Assembly: GCF_030811835.1 (NCBI RefSeq)
Contig: NZ_JAUSRO010000014.1
Span: forward strand, 108,569 to 172,568
DNA from: Variovorax ginsengisoli
GTDB taxonomy: Bacteria; Pseudomonadota; Gammaproteobacteria; Burkholderiales; Burkholderiaceae_C
Length of the DNA: 64,000 nt
Reading direction: 5' to 3'
Shown here: piece by piece, positions 7,385 to 16,733 of the stretch
How the letters are laid out: every line of letters starts with the position of its first letter
How positions within the stretch are numbered: position 1 is the stretch's first letter
The notes under the pieces: model-generated
The model's database searches: none
What the model was told of the DNA's origin: nothing
The model's input: only the letters and a program-made list of their open reading frames with translations
Made by a program: the position numbers and the translations under genes

Positions 7385-8758
7385 ATGCGCTTCGACGAGA
7401 ACGAATACGTCGAGTCCGACGCGACGGCGCTCGCATCGGCCGTCGTGCAGGCAAGGGTCGATCCCGCCGTCTTGCTGACGATGGCGATCGACCGGGCGCA
7501 TCGCCTGCAGCCTTCTTTCGGCGCCTTCAGCCAGTTCGGCGAAGACCTCGCCTGGACGCAGCTCCAAGGCCCTGCGTCGACGGGGCCGTTCGCCGGCGTG
7601 CCCTTCGCCGTCAAGGACCTGGGCGCGCCGATGGCAGGCCTGCCCACACGCGCTGGCTCGCGCTCGCTCGCACGCGGCGTGCCGCCCGACGCCCGCGACG
7701 GGGCGTTGATCGCCAGGCTGCGTGAAGGCGGCTTCGTGCCCTTCGGCAAGACCACCGTGCCTGAGTTCGGTCTCAACCTGAGCAGCGAGCCGATGGTCGG
7801 CCCGGTCTGCCGCAACCCTTGGGCACCAGCCTTCGGCGCGGGCGGCTCGTCCGGCGGCGCGGCGGCGGCGGTGGCTGCCGGCATCGTGCCGGTCGCGCAC
7901 GCCACCGACGCCGGTGGATCGATCCGCATCCCGGCCGCCGCATGCGGCGTGCTGGGCCTCAAGCCTGGCCGTGGTGCGGTGCCGCGCGGCCCCGATTACG
8001 GCAATGTTTTCGGCGACATGGCGGCGGAGTTCGTCGTGACCCGCAGCGTGCGCGACAGCATCGCCGTCTGGCAATGGGTCACACGCGAGGCGCCTTCGTT
8101 CGAGCGGGTGGCGCCATTGCGTATCGGCTTGCTGCTGGAGGCACCGCTGGGTTCCCGCATGGAGGCTGCATGGGTCGATGCGGCGTCGACCGCGGCCGCC
8201 GCCTTGCGCGCGGCCGGCCACACCGTCACGCCCATCGATGGGCAGCGGTTGAAGCCCGCCTGCACCGATGCCGCCCTCGCCTTCATGACCTATGCCTGCC
8301 GAAGCAGCGCAAGTGCCGTCGAAAGCCTGAACCCCGCTGCCGACGACCTGGAGCCCATCACCTGGGCGGCGGCCCGAAGAGGCATGACCTTCACCGCCAC
8401 GAACTACATGGCGGCCGAGATCGCCGTCGCCCGCAGCACCGACCTCATGGCCGACTTCTTCGGCGAGGTCGACGTCCTTCTGACGCCCGCACTGGCCTGT
8501 TCGTTGCCCGAGATCGGCGTGCTGCGCACCGATGGCGACGACCTCGACCAGCACCTCGCACGCTTCGACCGCTACGCGCCCTTCGCCGCCGTGGCCAATG
8601 CGTCGGGCTGCCCTGCCATCTCGGTACCGCACGGCAGCGATGCTGCGGGCCGGCCGTTGGCGATCCAGATGATGGGCCGCGTCGGGTCCGAAACACGTCT
8701 GCTGGGCCTGGCAGCCTGGTTCGAAGCCCACTTCCCGTGGCGTCCGGTGGCACCGTGA
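7385..8758 (+). CDS. Amidase (amidase signature family)
   Basis: A 457-residue amidase-signature hydrolase that should release ammonia or an amine from an amide. The catalytic triad is visible: Lys77 in FAVKDLG, the cis-Ser at about 155 in the GGSSGG stretch, and the nucleophile Ser179 in DAGGSIRIP. The length is normal for the family and no signal peptide is seen, so it is cytoplasmic. It lies five bases after the solute-binding protein gene, and its stop overlaps the GTG start of the ABC ATPase, so transport and hydrolysis are encoded together. I infer that it hydrolyses the imported substrate or its breakdown product to feed nitrogen metabolism, consistent with sigma-54 control. Related amidases act on many substrates, so the exact one is open. 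Confidence 0.88.
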   Translation: MRFDENEYVESDATALASAVVQARVDPAVLLTMAIDRAHRLQPSFGAFSQFGEDLAWTQLQGPASTGPFAGVPFAVKDLGAPMAGLPTRAGSRSLARGVPPDARDGALIARLREGGFVPFGKTTVPEFGLNLSSEPMVGPVCRNPWAPAFGAGGSSGGAAAAVAAGIVPVAHATDAGGSIRIPAAACGVLGLKPGRGAVPRGPDYGNVFGDMAAEFVVTRSVRDSIAVWQWVTREAPSFERVAPLRIGLLLEAPLGSRMEAAWVDAASTAAAALRAAGHTVTPIDGQRLKPACTDAALAFMTYACRSSASAVESLNPAADDLEPITWAAARRGMTFTATNYMAAEIAVARSTDLMADFFGEVDVLLTPALACSLPEIGVLRTDGDDLDQHLARFDRYAPFAAVANASGCPAISVPHGSDAAGRPLAIQMMGRVGSETRLLGLAAWFEAHFPWRPVAP

Positions 8759-10269
8759 GTTCTCCGGCGCCTCTCGCACTGGGCCTGTACGGAATCAGCA
8801 AACGCTTCGCAAGCAAGCTCGCCAACGACGACATCTCGCTTGAGCTGGCGCCGGGCGAAGTGCTCGGCCTGCTGGGCGAGAACGGCGCCGGCAAGACCAC
8901 CCTGATCAGCATTCTGTTCGGCCACTATGTCGCTGACGCTGGCCACATCGAGGTCTTCGGCCAACGGCTGGCCGCCGGGTCGCCGAGCGCAGCCATCGCT
9001 GCCGGTGTGGGACTGGTCCATCAGCACTTCACGCTGGCCGCCAACCTCTCGGTGCTCGACAACGTGATGGCCGGCACGCAGTCGATCTTCAGACCGGTCT
9101 CGTCGCGTCGGCTGGCCCGTCAGAAGCTCCGTGCGCTCAGCCAGCAGTTCGGCCTGGCGGTCGAGCCCGACGCCAAGGTGGCGCGGCTGTCCGTCGGCGA
9201 ACGACAGCGTGTCGAGATCCTCAAGTCGCTCTACCGCGGTGCGCGCATCCTGGTGCTCGACGAGCCGACTGCCGTGCTCACGCCGATCGAGTCCGCCAGT
9301 CTGTTCGAAGCCCTGGGCCGCATGGCTGCCGAGGGCTTGTCGGTGATCCTGATCAGCCACAAGCTCGACGAGGTCCTGCGCGTGTCCGACCGGGTCGCGA
9401 TCCTGCGGGCGGGCCGCATTGTCGCGGTGCGTCCGGCGGATTCGATGGACCGCGGCGCGCTGGCCGAACTGATGGTGGGCCGCCGCGTGTCGCGCCCCTC
9501 GCGCCAGGCGCTGACTGCGGGCGAGCCGGTGCTCAGGCTCGAAGGTGTGGCCAGCCAGGGCGCGCCGGCGCTCAGCGACGCTCGGTTGGTGGTGCATGCG
9601 CGCCAGATCGTGGCCCTTGTGGGGGTGGCCGGCAACGGGCAACGCGCCGTGATCGACCTGGCCTGCGGCCTGGCCGTACCGCGCGCCGGCCTGCTGGAGA
9701 TCAATGGCAGGACTGTTCGGCGCGCGCATGCCGCCGGCATGCACGCAGCCCAAGTCGCACGTATTCCAGAAGACCGGCACGAGGAAGGCGTGGTTGGCGA
9801 CCTGAGGCTGTGGGAGAACGCCGTTCTGGAAGACCTGGACGACCCGCGCTTCGTCCGGCTGGGCTGGCTGCGCCAAGGCGCCGCACGCGCACAGACCGCG
9901 CGGCTCATCGCCGACTTCGACATCCGCTGCACCGGTCCCGAACAACGAACGCGCTTGCTCTCGGGCGGAAACATGCAGAAACTCATCATCGGACGCGGCC
10001 TCGATGCCAACCCACGACTCATCGTCGCCTGCCAACCGACCCGCGGACTCGACGAAGGCGCCGTGGTCGACACGCACAGTCGCCTGCTGCAGGCACGCGA
10101 GGTCGGCGCCGGCGTGCTGCTGATCACCGAAGACCTCGACGAAGCGCTGGGCTTGGCCGACAGCATCGTGGTGATCCAGGACGGGCGTATCTCGGCGCCC
10201 CTGACGGCGCCTTATGACCTCCAACGCATCGCCCTGATGATGCTCGGCGAGGCCGCCCATGCGCATTGA
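8755..10269 (+). CDS. ABC transporter ATP-binding protein, double domain
   Basis: A 504-residue protein with two fused nucleotide-binding domains, as found in BMP-type nucleoside importers (NupO/YufO-like). Domain one has Walker A GENGAGKT (about residues 42-49), a signature reading LSVGERQR, and Walker B LVLDEPT. Domain two has the altered Walker A region GVAGNGQ, usual for this family, a good signature LSGGNMQK, and a Walker B region reading IVACQPTRG, so the second ATP site is probably degenerate. It starts with GTG at 8755, overlapping the amidase stop in GTGA. The long open frame extending upstream within the amidase gene is not ATPase-like. Its C-terminus overlaps the first permease gene by 11 bp, so these genes are translated together. 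Confidence 0.88.
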   Translation: MSSPAPLALGLYGISKRFASKLANDDISLELAPGEVLGLLGENGAGKTTLISILFGHYVADAGHIEVFGQRLAAGSPSAAIAAGVGLVHQHFTLAANLSVLDNVMAGTQSIFRPVSSRRLARQKLRALSQQFGLAVEPDAKVARLSVGERQRVEILKSLYRGARILVLDEPTAVLTPIESASLFEALGRMAAEGLSVILISHKLDEVLRVSDRVAILRAGRIVAVRPADSMDRGALAELMVGRRVSRPSRQALTAGEPVLRLEGVASQGAPALSDARLVVHARQIVALVGVAGNGQRAVIDLACGLAVPRAGLLEINGRTVRRAHAAGMHAAQVARIPEDRHEEGVVGDLRLWENAVLEDLDDPRFVRLGWLRQGAARAQTARLIADFDIRCTGPEQRTRLLSGGNMQKLIIGRGLDANPRLIVACQPTRGLDEGAVVDTHSRLLQAREVGAGVLLITEDLDEALGLADSIVVIQDGRISAPLTAPYDLQRIALMMLGEAAHAH

Positions 10270-11305
10270 ACGGCGCGACAGCCAACCAGCCAGCCTGGTC
10301 GTGCTGGGCATCGCGGGGGCCTGCCTGCTGATGCTGCTGCTGGGCTCCCTGCTGATCGCCGCGGCGGGCGCACCGGTGTGGCCCAGCTGGCTCGCGCTGG
10401 TCAAGGGCGCCTTCGGTTCACGCCTGGCCATCAGCGAGGTCCTTACCCGCAGCACGCCGCTGATCCTCACCGGCCTTGCCTGCGCGGTGGCCTTTCGGGC
10501 GCGGCTCTGGAACATCGGCGCCGAAGGGCAGTTCTATGCCGGCGCGCTTGCGGTGGCCGCGCTCGGCACCGGCGCATTGAATCTGCCCACCTGGCTGCTG
10601 ACGCCCTTGCTGCTTTTCGCCGGCGCCTTGGGGGGCGGGCTTTATCTGCTCGGGCCTGCGATGCTCAAGCACTGGGTCAACGTGGACGACGTGGTCACCA
10701 CGCTGCTGCTGAATTTCGTCATGCTGTTGCTGGTGTCGCTGCTCATCCAGGGGCCGATGCACGACCCGATGTCGATGGGCTGGCCGCAGACCGAACCGGT
10801 ACTCGAGGCGGTCATGCTGCCCAAGCTGTTATCGCAGACCCGCCTGCACGCAGGCCTGCTGATCGCACTGGGCTGCGCGCTGCTGATCGCCCTGGTCGAG
10901 TCCCGATCCTCGTTCGGACTGCAGCGCAGGGCGGTCGGGCACAACCCTGCGGCCGCTCGCTTCGCCGGCATCTCGACCACCCGGATTGTGATCTGGACGG
11001 CGCTGTGGTCGGGCGGACTCGCGGGCCTGGCGGGGGCCATCGAGGTGATGGGACTGCGGGGCTTTGTCACCGGCGACCTGTCGCCGGGCTTTGGCTACAC
11101 CGGCGTCATCGTCGCGATGCTGGCCAAGCTGCATCCGGGCGCCGTGCCGCTGGCAGCGTTCCTGGTGGCGGCCATCTTCGTCGGCGCCGACACCATGGGC
11201 CGCGCCTTCAACGTGCCGAGCTACATCGCCGACGTGATGGTCGCGCTCTCGCTGTTCGCGATGCTCGCCACCTCGTTCGTTCTGACTTACCGGATCCGAC
11301 GATGA
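10259..11305 (+). CDS. ABC transporter permease (BMP-type, first subunit)
   Basis: A 348-residue inner-membrane permease with roughly nine to ten hydrophobic segments. The family hallmarks are LTRSTPLILTGLACAVAFRA around residues 60-80, WNIGAEGQFYAG next to it, and the cytoplasmic loop with GHNPAAARFAGI (about residues 225-240) that contacts the ATPase. It pairs with the next gene to form a heterodimeric channel. The start at 10259 lies inside the ATPase gene, and the stop overlaps the following start (ATGA). Together with the solute-binding protein at 6393 and the ATPase it makes a complete importer for a nucleoside-like or ureide-like compound. Confidence 0.87.
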   Translation: MRIERRDSQPASLVVLGIAGACLLMLLLGSLLIAAAGAPVWPSWLALVKGAFGSRLAISEVLTRSTPLILTGLACAVAFRARLWNIGAEGQFYAGALAVAALGTGALNLPTWLLTPLLLFAGALGGGLYLLGPAMLKHWVNVDDVVTTLLLNFVMLLLVSLLIQGPMHDPMSMGWPQTEPVLEAVMLPKLLSQTRLHAGLLIALGCALLIALVESRSSFGLQRRAVGHNPAAARFAGISTTRIVIWTALWSGGLAGLAGAIEVMGLRGFVTGDLSPGFGYTGVIVAMLAKLHPGAVPLAAFLVAAIFVGADTMGRAFNVPSYIADVMVALSLFAMLATSFVLTYRIRR

Positions 11306-12225
11306 ACGACGCTTTGCAAACCCTGCTGACCGCCACGTTGTGGGCGGCGGTTCTGCGTATCGCCACCCCACTGATCTTCGCCATGCTGGGGGAGCTCATC
11401 TGCGAGCGGGCCGGCATCGTCAACCTGGGCATCGAAGGCATCATGACCGTCGGCGCGCTGACCGCCTGGTTCTGCGTGCATGCCGGTTTCGGACTCTGGA
11501 CGGCGTGGCTGATCGCAGCGTTCGCTGGTGCGTGCTTCGGCTTCTTCCACGGCATTTTCTCGATCTCGATGGCGCAGTCGCAGCATGTCACCGGGCTCGG
11601 CGTCACACTGCTTGCCACGGGACTGTCGTCGTTCGTCTACCGGATCGCGGTGCCGGGCACGGCCTCCCCGCCGACCATCGTCGCCTTCGCGCCGCTGAAC
11701 CTGCCATGGCTGGACTCGCCCTTCCTGGCCGCCACTGCACCGAGTTACCTGGCCATCGGGCTGGTGCTGCTGGTGGCCTATGTACTGCGCTTCACTCCGC
11801 TCGGGCTGGCGATCCGGCTGGTCGGCGAGCACCCGCAGGGCGCGGCGGCGCAAGGCATCGACGTCATCGCGATTCGTTACGGCTGCCTCACAGTCGGCAG
11901 TGCGCTGATGGCGCTCGGCGGCGCCTTCCTGAGCACGGCCGCCTTCAACAGCTTCGTGATCAACATGGTCCAGGGCCGCGGCTGGATGGCGCTGGCGCTG
12001 GTGGTGTTCGGCGCCTGGCGTCCGGGCACGGCGCTGCTCGGCGCCCTTCTCTATGCCTGGTTCGACGCCTACCAACTCCGGCTGCAGACACTCCTGCCCG
12101 GCGTGCCGTACCAACTGTTCCTGATGCTGCCCTACCTGCTGGCCATCGCCGCGATGGTGCCAATGGCGCGGCGCGCCATCGGTCCCCACGCCTTGATGAC
12201 GCCCTTCATCAAGGGTGAGCGCTGA
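11302..12225 (+). CDS. ABC transporter permease (BMP-type, second subunit)
   Basis: A 307-residue membrane permease and the partner of the preceding gene. It carries the conserved RIATPLIFAMLGELICERAG opening (about residues 20-40) followed by VNLGIEGIM, a strong family marker. The loop VGEHPQGAAAQGIDV near residue 180 corresponds to the ATPase-contact EAA-like loop. The start at 11302 overlaps the preceding stop. The last bases (12209-12225) overlap the 3' end of the convergent ureidoglycolate lyase gene on the other strand, so no separate terminator fits between the two operons. It completes the five-gene transport and amidase operon that starts at 6393. Confidence 0.87.
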   Translation: MNDALQTLLTATLWAAVLRIATPLIFAMLGELICERAGIVNLGIEGIMTVGALTAWFCVHAGFGLWTAWLIAAFAGACFGFFHGIFSISMAQSQHVTGLGVTLLATGLSSFVYRIAVPGTASPPTIVAFAPLNLPWLDSPFLAATAPSYLAIGLVLLVAYVLRFTPLGLAIRLVGEHPQGAAAQGIDVIAIRYGCLTVGSALMALGGAFLSTAAFNSFVINMVQGRGWMALALVVFGAWRPGTALLGALLYAWFDAYQLRLQTLLPGVPYQLFLMLPYLLAIAAMVPMARRAIGPHALMTPFIKGER

Positions 12226-12775
12226 CGGGCGGCTCTTGGCCGGGCGGCGACTCCGTCAGTTGCATGGCGATGCCGTACCGAATGCTCAGATCGCAGGTGT
12301 GGTGATCGGTGAGGTTGGTGTCGGCGAGCTCCAGATTGAAGAAGCACATCTCGGCGGCCGTGAACAGCGGTCCGGCATGCCAAGTGCCCGCGTGCAGCAT
12401 CACTGCGACATTGCCGGGGATACGGAATGCCTGGATATCCTGCGGCCGTGGTTCGGCGCGGGGGTCTTCCAGTGCAAACGGTGGCGCGACGGCCAGCAAC
12501 CAATCGAAGCCGCCGACAGACGCGAGCGCCTGCGTCACCGCTCGATGACGCGTGATGCGGTTGAAACACAGCCCACGTCCGGGCAGGCGCATGTTGTAGA
12601 AGCGAGGAGTCCCCTGCGAAAGGTCGAGTTGAGCATCGTTCGGACCGAAAGGCATGCCGTCTTCGGTCGCAGCGATGACGGTGCCGAAAGCGGCGAACGC
12701 CTCGCTCGTCAGCTTTCGAACGGGCAAGTCAATGGTTCGGACATCCTGGTCCGCTTGGGTATGAGGCATGGTCAT
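12209..12775 (-). CDS. allA: Ureidoglycolate lyase family protein
   Basis: A 188-residue cupin-fold protein of the ureidoglycolate lyase family, which splits ureidoglycolate to glyoxylate and urea in allantoin and purine breakdown. The marker segments are EAFAAFGTVI near residue 28, AGTWHAGPL near 130 and the TCDL ending region. The start at 12775 gives an ATGA overlap with the end of the flavin oxidoreductase gene; a second ATG six bases later is possible. Its position at the end of a BMP/oxidoreductase operon strongly suggests that the operon handles a ureide or purine derivative. Some relatives are annotated only as ureidoglycolate hydrolase-like, so the precise substrate may differ. Confidence 0.82.
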   Translation of the reverse strand: MTMPHTQADQDVRTIDLPVRKLTSEAFAAFGTVIAATEDGMPFGPNDAQLDLSQGTPRFYNMRLPGRGLCFNRITRHRAVTQALASVGGFDWLLAVAPPFALEDPRAEPRPQDIQAFRIPGNVAVMLHAGTWHAGPLFTAAEMCFFNLELADTNLTDHHTCDLSIRYGIAMQLTESPPGQEPPVSAHP

Positions 12776-14331
12776 GGTGCGAGCGCCGATGTTGGGAGAG
12801 ATGGGGGTTCGGCCGATGCCGATGGTTCAGCCGACGGTGGCCAGCAGTCGTTCTCGACGCCCGCCGGCATCACGAGTTCCGCTTCGGCGTACGCATGCAG
12901 GTTGGGCACCAACTGCGCAGCCTGATCGAGGAAGAGCCTGCGTGTGATGCCTTGGACGACCAGCGGCAGCGCATGTTTATGACCGCTGATCGAGGTGCAA
13001 TGCGGACCGTGGCTGACGTGCGCGGCGCTGTTGAAAGCGAAGACGCGCGAAACCCAGGGTGCGGTGTCGGGGACGGCCTCCTGGAATTCGAAATGCGGTC
13101 CCAGATATGGCGCTTGCCCTGCCGGCGCATTCGCTGCCGATCCATGGCGATCGCGCCAGCGAGCCACCAGCGGTGCCAGAGTGCGCAACTCGGTCCGGGC
13201 GGCGAGATCCAGCGTCTGGCCAGTGGCACAGATCAGATGGTCGAAATGCAACGCTCCATGCGGGGTGTCCACGATGATCTCCATGCGGCCCTTGTGCTCT
13301 GCGACGCGGATGGCATTCCATGGACAGCCGGCGCGCATCCGGAAGCCCGGTAGGCTCAGTGCCGCATCGAAACTGCCGCGCGGTGGCGGCTGATCGACCT
13401 CGCGAAAATGCTGTGCCACTTGCCAGCGAACGGCATCGGGGAGCGCATGAAAGTGCTGCATGAAGCCAGCCGTCTCCACATGCCGATGCGGGTTGGCCCG
13501 TGGCAATCGCGCTCGGCGGAAGCACAGGTCGACCGATGCGGCGCCAGCGCGCAGTGCGGCGACCGCGTTGTCGAAGGCCGATGCGCCATGCCCCAGGACC
13601 CCCACGCGCTGCCCCTTCAAGCGTGTGAAGTCGATGGCATCGGCCGAGTGGTTGTAGCGTTCAGGGGGCAAAGCGTCGGATACAAGGGTTGGCACGCGCC
13701 ATTCACCCGCGCCGTCAAAGCCGGTGGCCAGCACCGCGACACGCGTCAAGTAGGTCCGTGGACCGGTCGGGGTCTGCGCGTCGATGGCGATCCATGAGCC
13801 GGTTGGACGCACGTTGTGCACCTTCACCTCGTTGTGCATCGGCAGCGCCAGGGTGCGTCGATACCAGCGAAGGTAGTCAGCCCAGGCGCTGCGCGGAATG
13901 CGATCGATGCACTCCCAGGCTGCGGCGCCATAACGCGCCTCGTACCAGCGCTGCACGCTGAGGCTGGCCAAACCCATGTCCATGCCATTGAGCTGTTTCG
14001 GCGTGCGCAGCTCCGGCATGCGAGCGAAGTTGTCCCATACGCCTTCAGCGCCCTCCTCTGCGGCGTCCAACAACAGGACTCGGTCCACGCCATCGCGCTG
14101 GAGTCGCGCGCCAATGGCCAGCGCCGACTGGCCGCCGCCAACCACCACGACATTGAACAGCGACTCCGTGTGGTCACCCGTCGGCGGCAACACCCACGCA
14201 CGGTCGGGATAGGCCAGCATCGCCAGTTCGGCGCGCGCCATCTGTGCAAGCTCAGCGGTGGCGGTGGAGCCCAGGGGCATCACAGGGTGGGACGTTGCGG
14301 GCTTGCGCAAGGATAAATCAGGGGCAAACAT
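12772..14331 (-). CDS. NAD(P)/FAD-dependent oxidoreductase (monooxygenase-like)
   Basis: A 519-residue flavoprotein with two dinucleotide-binding motifs: the FAD site VVVVGGGQSALAIG (about residues 62-75) and a central NAD(P)H site VGVLGHGASAFDNA near 240. The layout resembles flavin monooxygenases and N-hydroxylases of the single-component class. A third segment, ICATGQT, fits the usual ATG motif before the C-terminal domain. It is about 60 residues longer than simple family members because of an N-terminal extension and a Pro/Ser/Ala-rich C-terminal tail. The gene follows a BMP solute-binding protein gene and overlaps the allA start, so it probably oxidises the imported compound. A role in opening a purine-like or N-heterocyclic ring is an inference from the neighbours only. 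Confidence 0.78.
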   Translation of the reverse strand: MFAPDLSLRKPATSHPVMPLGSTATAELAQMARAELAMLAYPDRAWVLPPTGDHTESLFNVVVVGGGQSALAIGARLQRDGVDRVLLLDAAEEGAEGVWDNFARMPELRTPKQLNGMDMGLASLSVQRWYEARYGAAAWECIDRIPRSAWADYLRWYRRTLALPMHNEVKVHNVRPTGSWIAIDAQTPTGPRTYLTRVAVLATGFDGAGEWRVPTLVSDALPPERYNHSADAIDFTRLKGQRVGVLGHGASAFDNAVAALRAGAASVDLCFRRARLPRANPHRHVETAGFMQHFHALPDAVRWQVAQHFREVDQPPPRGSFDAALSLPGFRMRAGCPWNAIRVAEHKGRMEIIVDTPHGALHFDHLICATGQTLDLAARTELRTLAPLVARWRDRHGSAANAPAGQAPYLGPHFEFQEAVPDTAPWVSRVFAFNSAAHVSHGPHCTSISGHKHALPLVVQGITRRLFLDQAAQLVPNLHAYAEAELVMPAGVENDCWPPSAEPSASAEPPSLPTSALAP

Positions 14332-14397
14332 AGATGGTGGACAGAGAGAGTCAACGCGGAAGTTGTTTTCTGCAGTTGAGGTATGGATGGGAAGAAG

Positions 14398-15498
14398 CTA
14401 CTTCTGTGTGACCACGCCCTTGACGTACCAGTCCATCTTCCAGAGGTCGGCGTCCGAGAGCACCGCGCCGGCGGCCACGCGCTCCTTGCCTTCGCGGTCT
14501 TTGAGCGGGCCGGCGTAGATCTGCTTGCCCTTCATGATCGCGTCGCGCTCCGCCGTGATGAGTGCTGCCTTGTCCTTGGGCACACCCGCGCCGAAGCCGG
14601 CAATGTCGGTGCCGCCGTCCTTCATTTCGATGAAGGCGCCGTAGGGCGACGGCTTCCAGTTGCCGGCCATGATCTTCTTGAGTTCGGGCGTGAGGAACTT
14701 GTCCCAGACCCACACCGACGAGCACAGCGTGGCCTTGGGCGCGAACTGGCGCAGGTCGCGGTGGTGGCCGGTGCCGTACACGCCGCGCTCCTGGGCGACG
14801 ATCTGCGGCGTGGGCGAGTCGACGTGCTGGCCGATCACGTCGGCGCCCTGGTCGATCAAGGCCATGGCCGCGGCGCGTTCCTTCACCGGGTCGTTCCAGG
14901 CGCCGGTGTAGATCACGTTGACAGTGGCGTTGGGGTTCATCTTCTGCGCACCCAGCGCGAAGGCGTTCACCGTCCAGTTCACCACGCCGAAGGGGTTGGC
15001 TGCGACGAAGCCGAGCTTGCCGGTCTTCGATGCCGCGCCGGCGGCCATGCCGCACAGGTACTGGCTCTCGTAGGTGCGGCCATAGAAGGCTTCGAGGTTG
15101 CTGGCGTTGGTGGTGCCCGAGCCGTTGAGGAAGGCGACGTTGGGGTATTTGGCAGCCAGCTCCTTGAAGCTGTCGGAGTAGCCGAAGGCGGTGCCGATGA
15201 TGATGTTGGCGCCGCGCGAGATGAAGCGCTCGGCCGCCGGCTTGATGGCCGAGGCGTCCTCGGGCACGTTCTCGACGAACTGGATCTTGGTGCCTGTATC
15301 ACGCTCGATCTTTGCACGTGCCTCTTCGAAGGATTGGACCCAACCGCCGTCATTGCGCGGGCCTGCATAGATCAATGCAATCTTGGGCTTGTCCGTCAGG
15401 GTGAAGCCATCTGCAGCCTCCACGGGTGGCGCGGCGCTCAACCCTGCTGCGACCGTGCCCACCAGGGCAACCGCGACCCATCGACTGTTGTGCGACAT
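14398..15498 (-). CDS. BMP-family substrate-binding protein (second copy)
   Basis: A 366-residue periplasmic binding protein of the BMP family. It has a signal peptide (WVAVALVGTVAAGLSAAP, about residues 7-24) ending near VEAAD and family segments such as KIALIYAGPRNDGGW (around 39-53), GTAFGYSD and FVAANPFGVVNW. AAAGG-type ribosome binding bases lie just upstream of the ATG at 15498; the longer open frame before it lacks a signal peptide. No permease or ATPase genes accompany it, so it may deliver its ligand to the transporter encoded at 8755-12225. It is divergent from the LysR gene at 15683 and is the first gene of the operon with the flavoprotein and ureidoglycolate lyase. Confidence 0.87.
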   Translation of the reverse strand: MSHNSRWVAVALVGTVAAGLSAAPPVEAADGFTLTDKPKIALIYAGPRNDGGWVQSFEEARAKIERDTGTKIQFVENVPEDASAIKPAAERFISRGANIIIGTAFGYSDSFKELAAKYPNVAFLNGSGTTNASNLEAFYGRTYESQYLCGMAAGAASKTGKLGFVAANPFGVVNWTVNAFALGAQKMNPNATVNVIYTGAWNDPVKERAAAMALIDQGADVIGQHVDSPTPQIVAQERGVYGTGHHRDLRQFAPKATLCSSVWVWDKFLTPELKKIMAGNWKPSPYGAFIEMKDGGTDIAGFGAGVPKDKAALITAERDAIMKGKQIYAGPLKDREGKERVAAGAVLSDADLWKMDWYVKGVVTQK

Positions 15499-15629
15499 CA
15501 CTGACCTTTCAGGAGAATTGGAGGAATGGATCTCATCTTCCCTGCCGCACCCGTTGCAGGGAAGAGGCCCAAAGTCCACGCAGCGTCGCCATCGAGGCGG
15601 CACCATGACCCCGGCTGCGCAGCGCGAAA

Positions 15630-15641
15630 AATGTGTACATT
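15630..15641. promoter_or_regulatory. Candidate LysR operator (AATGT-GT-ACATT)
   Basis: A near-symmetric element with 5-bp arms AATGT (15630-15634) and ACATT (15637-15641) lies in the divergent intergenic region, about 40 bp before the LysR start and 130 bp before the BMP start. The position suits autoregulation plus control of the BMP operon. It is short, and no second copy was seen, so the assignment is tentative. Confidence 0.3.
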
Positions 15642-15682
15642 GCGCACCGGCCGACTGCTTTTACCTACCCCGACTGTCCTGC

Positions 15683-16591
15683 ATGCACTTCCACTGGAAC
15701 GCGCTCATCTACTTTCGAGAGGCTGCGCAAAAAAAATCCATGCGCAAGGCCGCCGAATCGCTCGACATCACACCCTCGGCCGTCAATCGGCAAATCATCA
15801 AGCTCGAGGCGCAGATGAAGTGTCAGCTCTTCGAGCGCAGCGCCGAGGGCGTGAGCCTGACCGCTGCGGGAGAAACCTTCTATCGCTATGTGCAACAGAC
15901 GCATCACGGCATGGAGCGGATGCTGTCGGAAATCGAGGACCTGCGAGGCATTCGGCGTGGCCATGTCACGATCGCCTGCGAAGAAGGCTTGGGCAAGGAC
16001 TTTCTGCCGCGCGTGATCGCATCCTTCAGCGAACAATATCCGGGGGTCAGCTTCAGCATCAAGGTGACGGACATGCCGAGCATCACAGAGGGTGTTGCGC
16101 AAGGCGAATACGATATCGGCCTGGCCTTCGACCCCCTTCCTCATCCGCAGGTGCAGCGGCGCAAACAGGTATCGGTGTCGATCGGCGTCGTGATGCTTCC
16201 CGCGCACCGGCTCTCGATGCGCAAGTCGCTACGGCTCGCCGACTTGGTGGGCGAGCCGCTGATCATTCCAGATGGCGGCTATGCGATTCGCCAGATGCTC
16301 GACCGGCAGTTTGCCAACGAGTCGTCAAAGCCGCTGTCGATGCGCGTCGAATCCAACTCGTTCGAGACCATCAACGCCCTGGTGAAGATGGGTATGGGGA
16401 GCGCCGTACGCACCCGCGTCGGCATCCTGGGCGAACTCGAACGCAGTGAACTCGTCTTTGTTCCGCTCACAGACGCGGGCATGCACACCGACACCATCGC
16501 GATATGCACGAAGCGTCGGCGCCCTCTGCCAGTTGCCCCATCGATCTTGATCGAGCGCCTGATCTCCGGCCTGTCGGTGTTGGCGGGCTGA
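15683..16591 (+). CDS. LysR-family transcriptional regulator
   Basis: A 302-residue LysR regulator. The N-terminal winged helix-turn-helix is clear (FREAAQKKSMRKAAESLDIT, about residues 10-29, then SAVNRQIIKLE), followed by a long effector-binding domain. The ATG at 15683 places the helix-turn-helix at the usual distance from the start; an upstream ATG at 15605 would add a Cys-rich segment not typical of the family. It is transcribed divergently from the BMP, flavoprotein and ureidoglycolate lyase operon, the classic arrangement for a LysR controlling its neighbour, probably in response to the imported compound. The helix MRKAAESLDI is more basic than average but otherwise ordinary. Confidence 0.88.
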   Translation: MHFHWNALIYFREAAQKKSMRKAAESLDITPSAVNRQIIKLEAQMKCQLFERSAEGVSLTAAGETFYRYVQQTHHGMERMLSEIEDLRGIRRGHVTIACEEGLGKDFLPRVIASFSEQYPGVSFSIKVTDMPSITEGVAQGEYDIGLAFDPLPHPQVQRRKQVSVSIGVVMLPAHRLSMRKSLRLADLVGEPLIIPDGGYAIRQMLDRQFANESSKPLSMRVESNSFETINALVKMGMGSAVRTRVGILGELERSELVFVPLTDAGMHTDTIAICTKRRRPLPVAPSILIERLISGLSVLAG

Positions 16592-16733
16592 TGATCAGGC
16601 GCCAAGCGCAATGGGTGAGCATGAGCGTCATTGTGCAAACGACCGGGCATGCCCCCCACTCTGGCAATGAGACTCTGACAAGAAAAAAACACCTGGGCAT
16701 TTCTGCGCCAAGTGCTTGATTCATAACTGAATT

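Noticed and set aside
8572..10515. Minus-strand open frame of about 650 codons opposite the ABC ATPase
   Set aside because: Arg/Gln/His-rich shadow; the plus strand has Walker and signature motifs in both domains.
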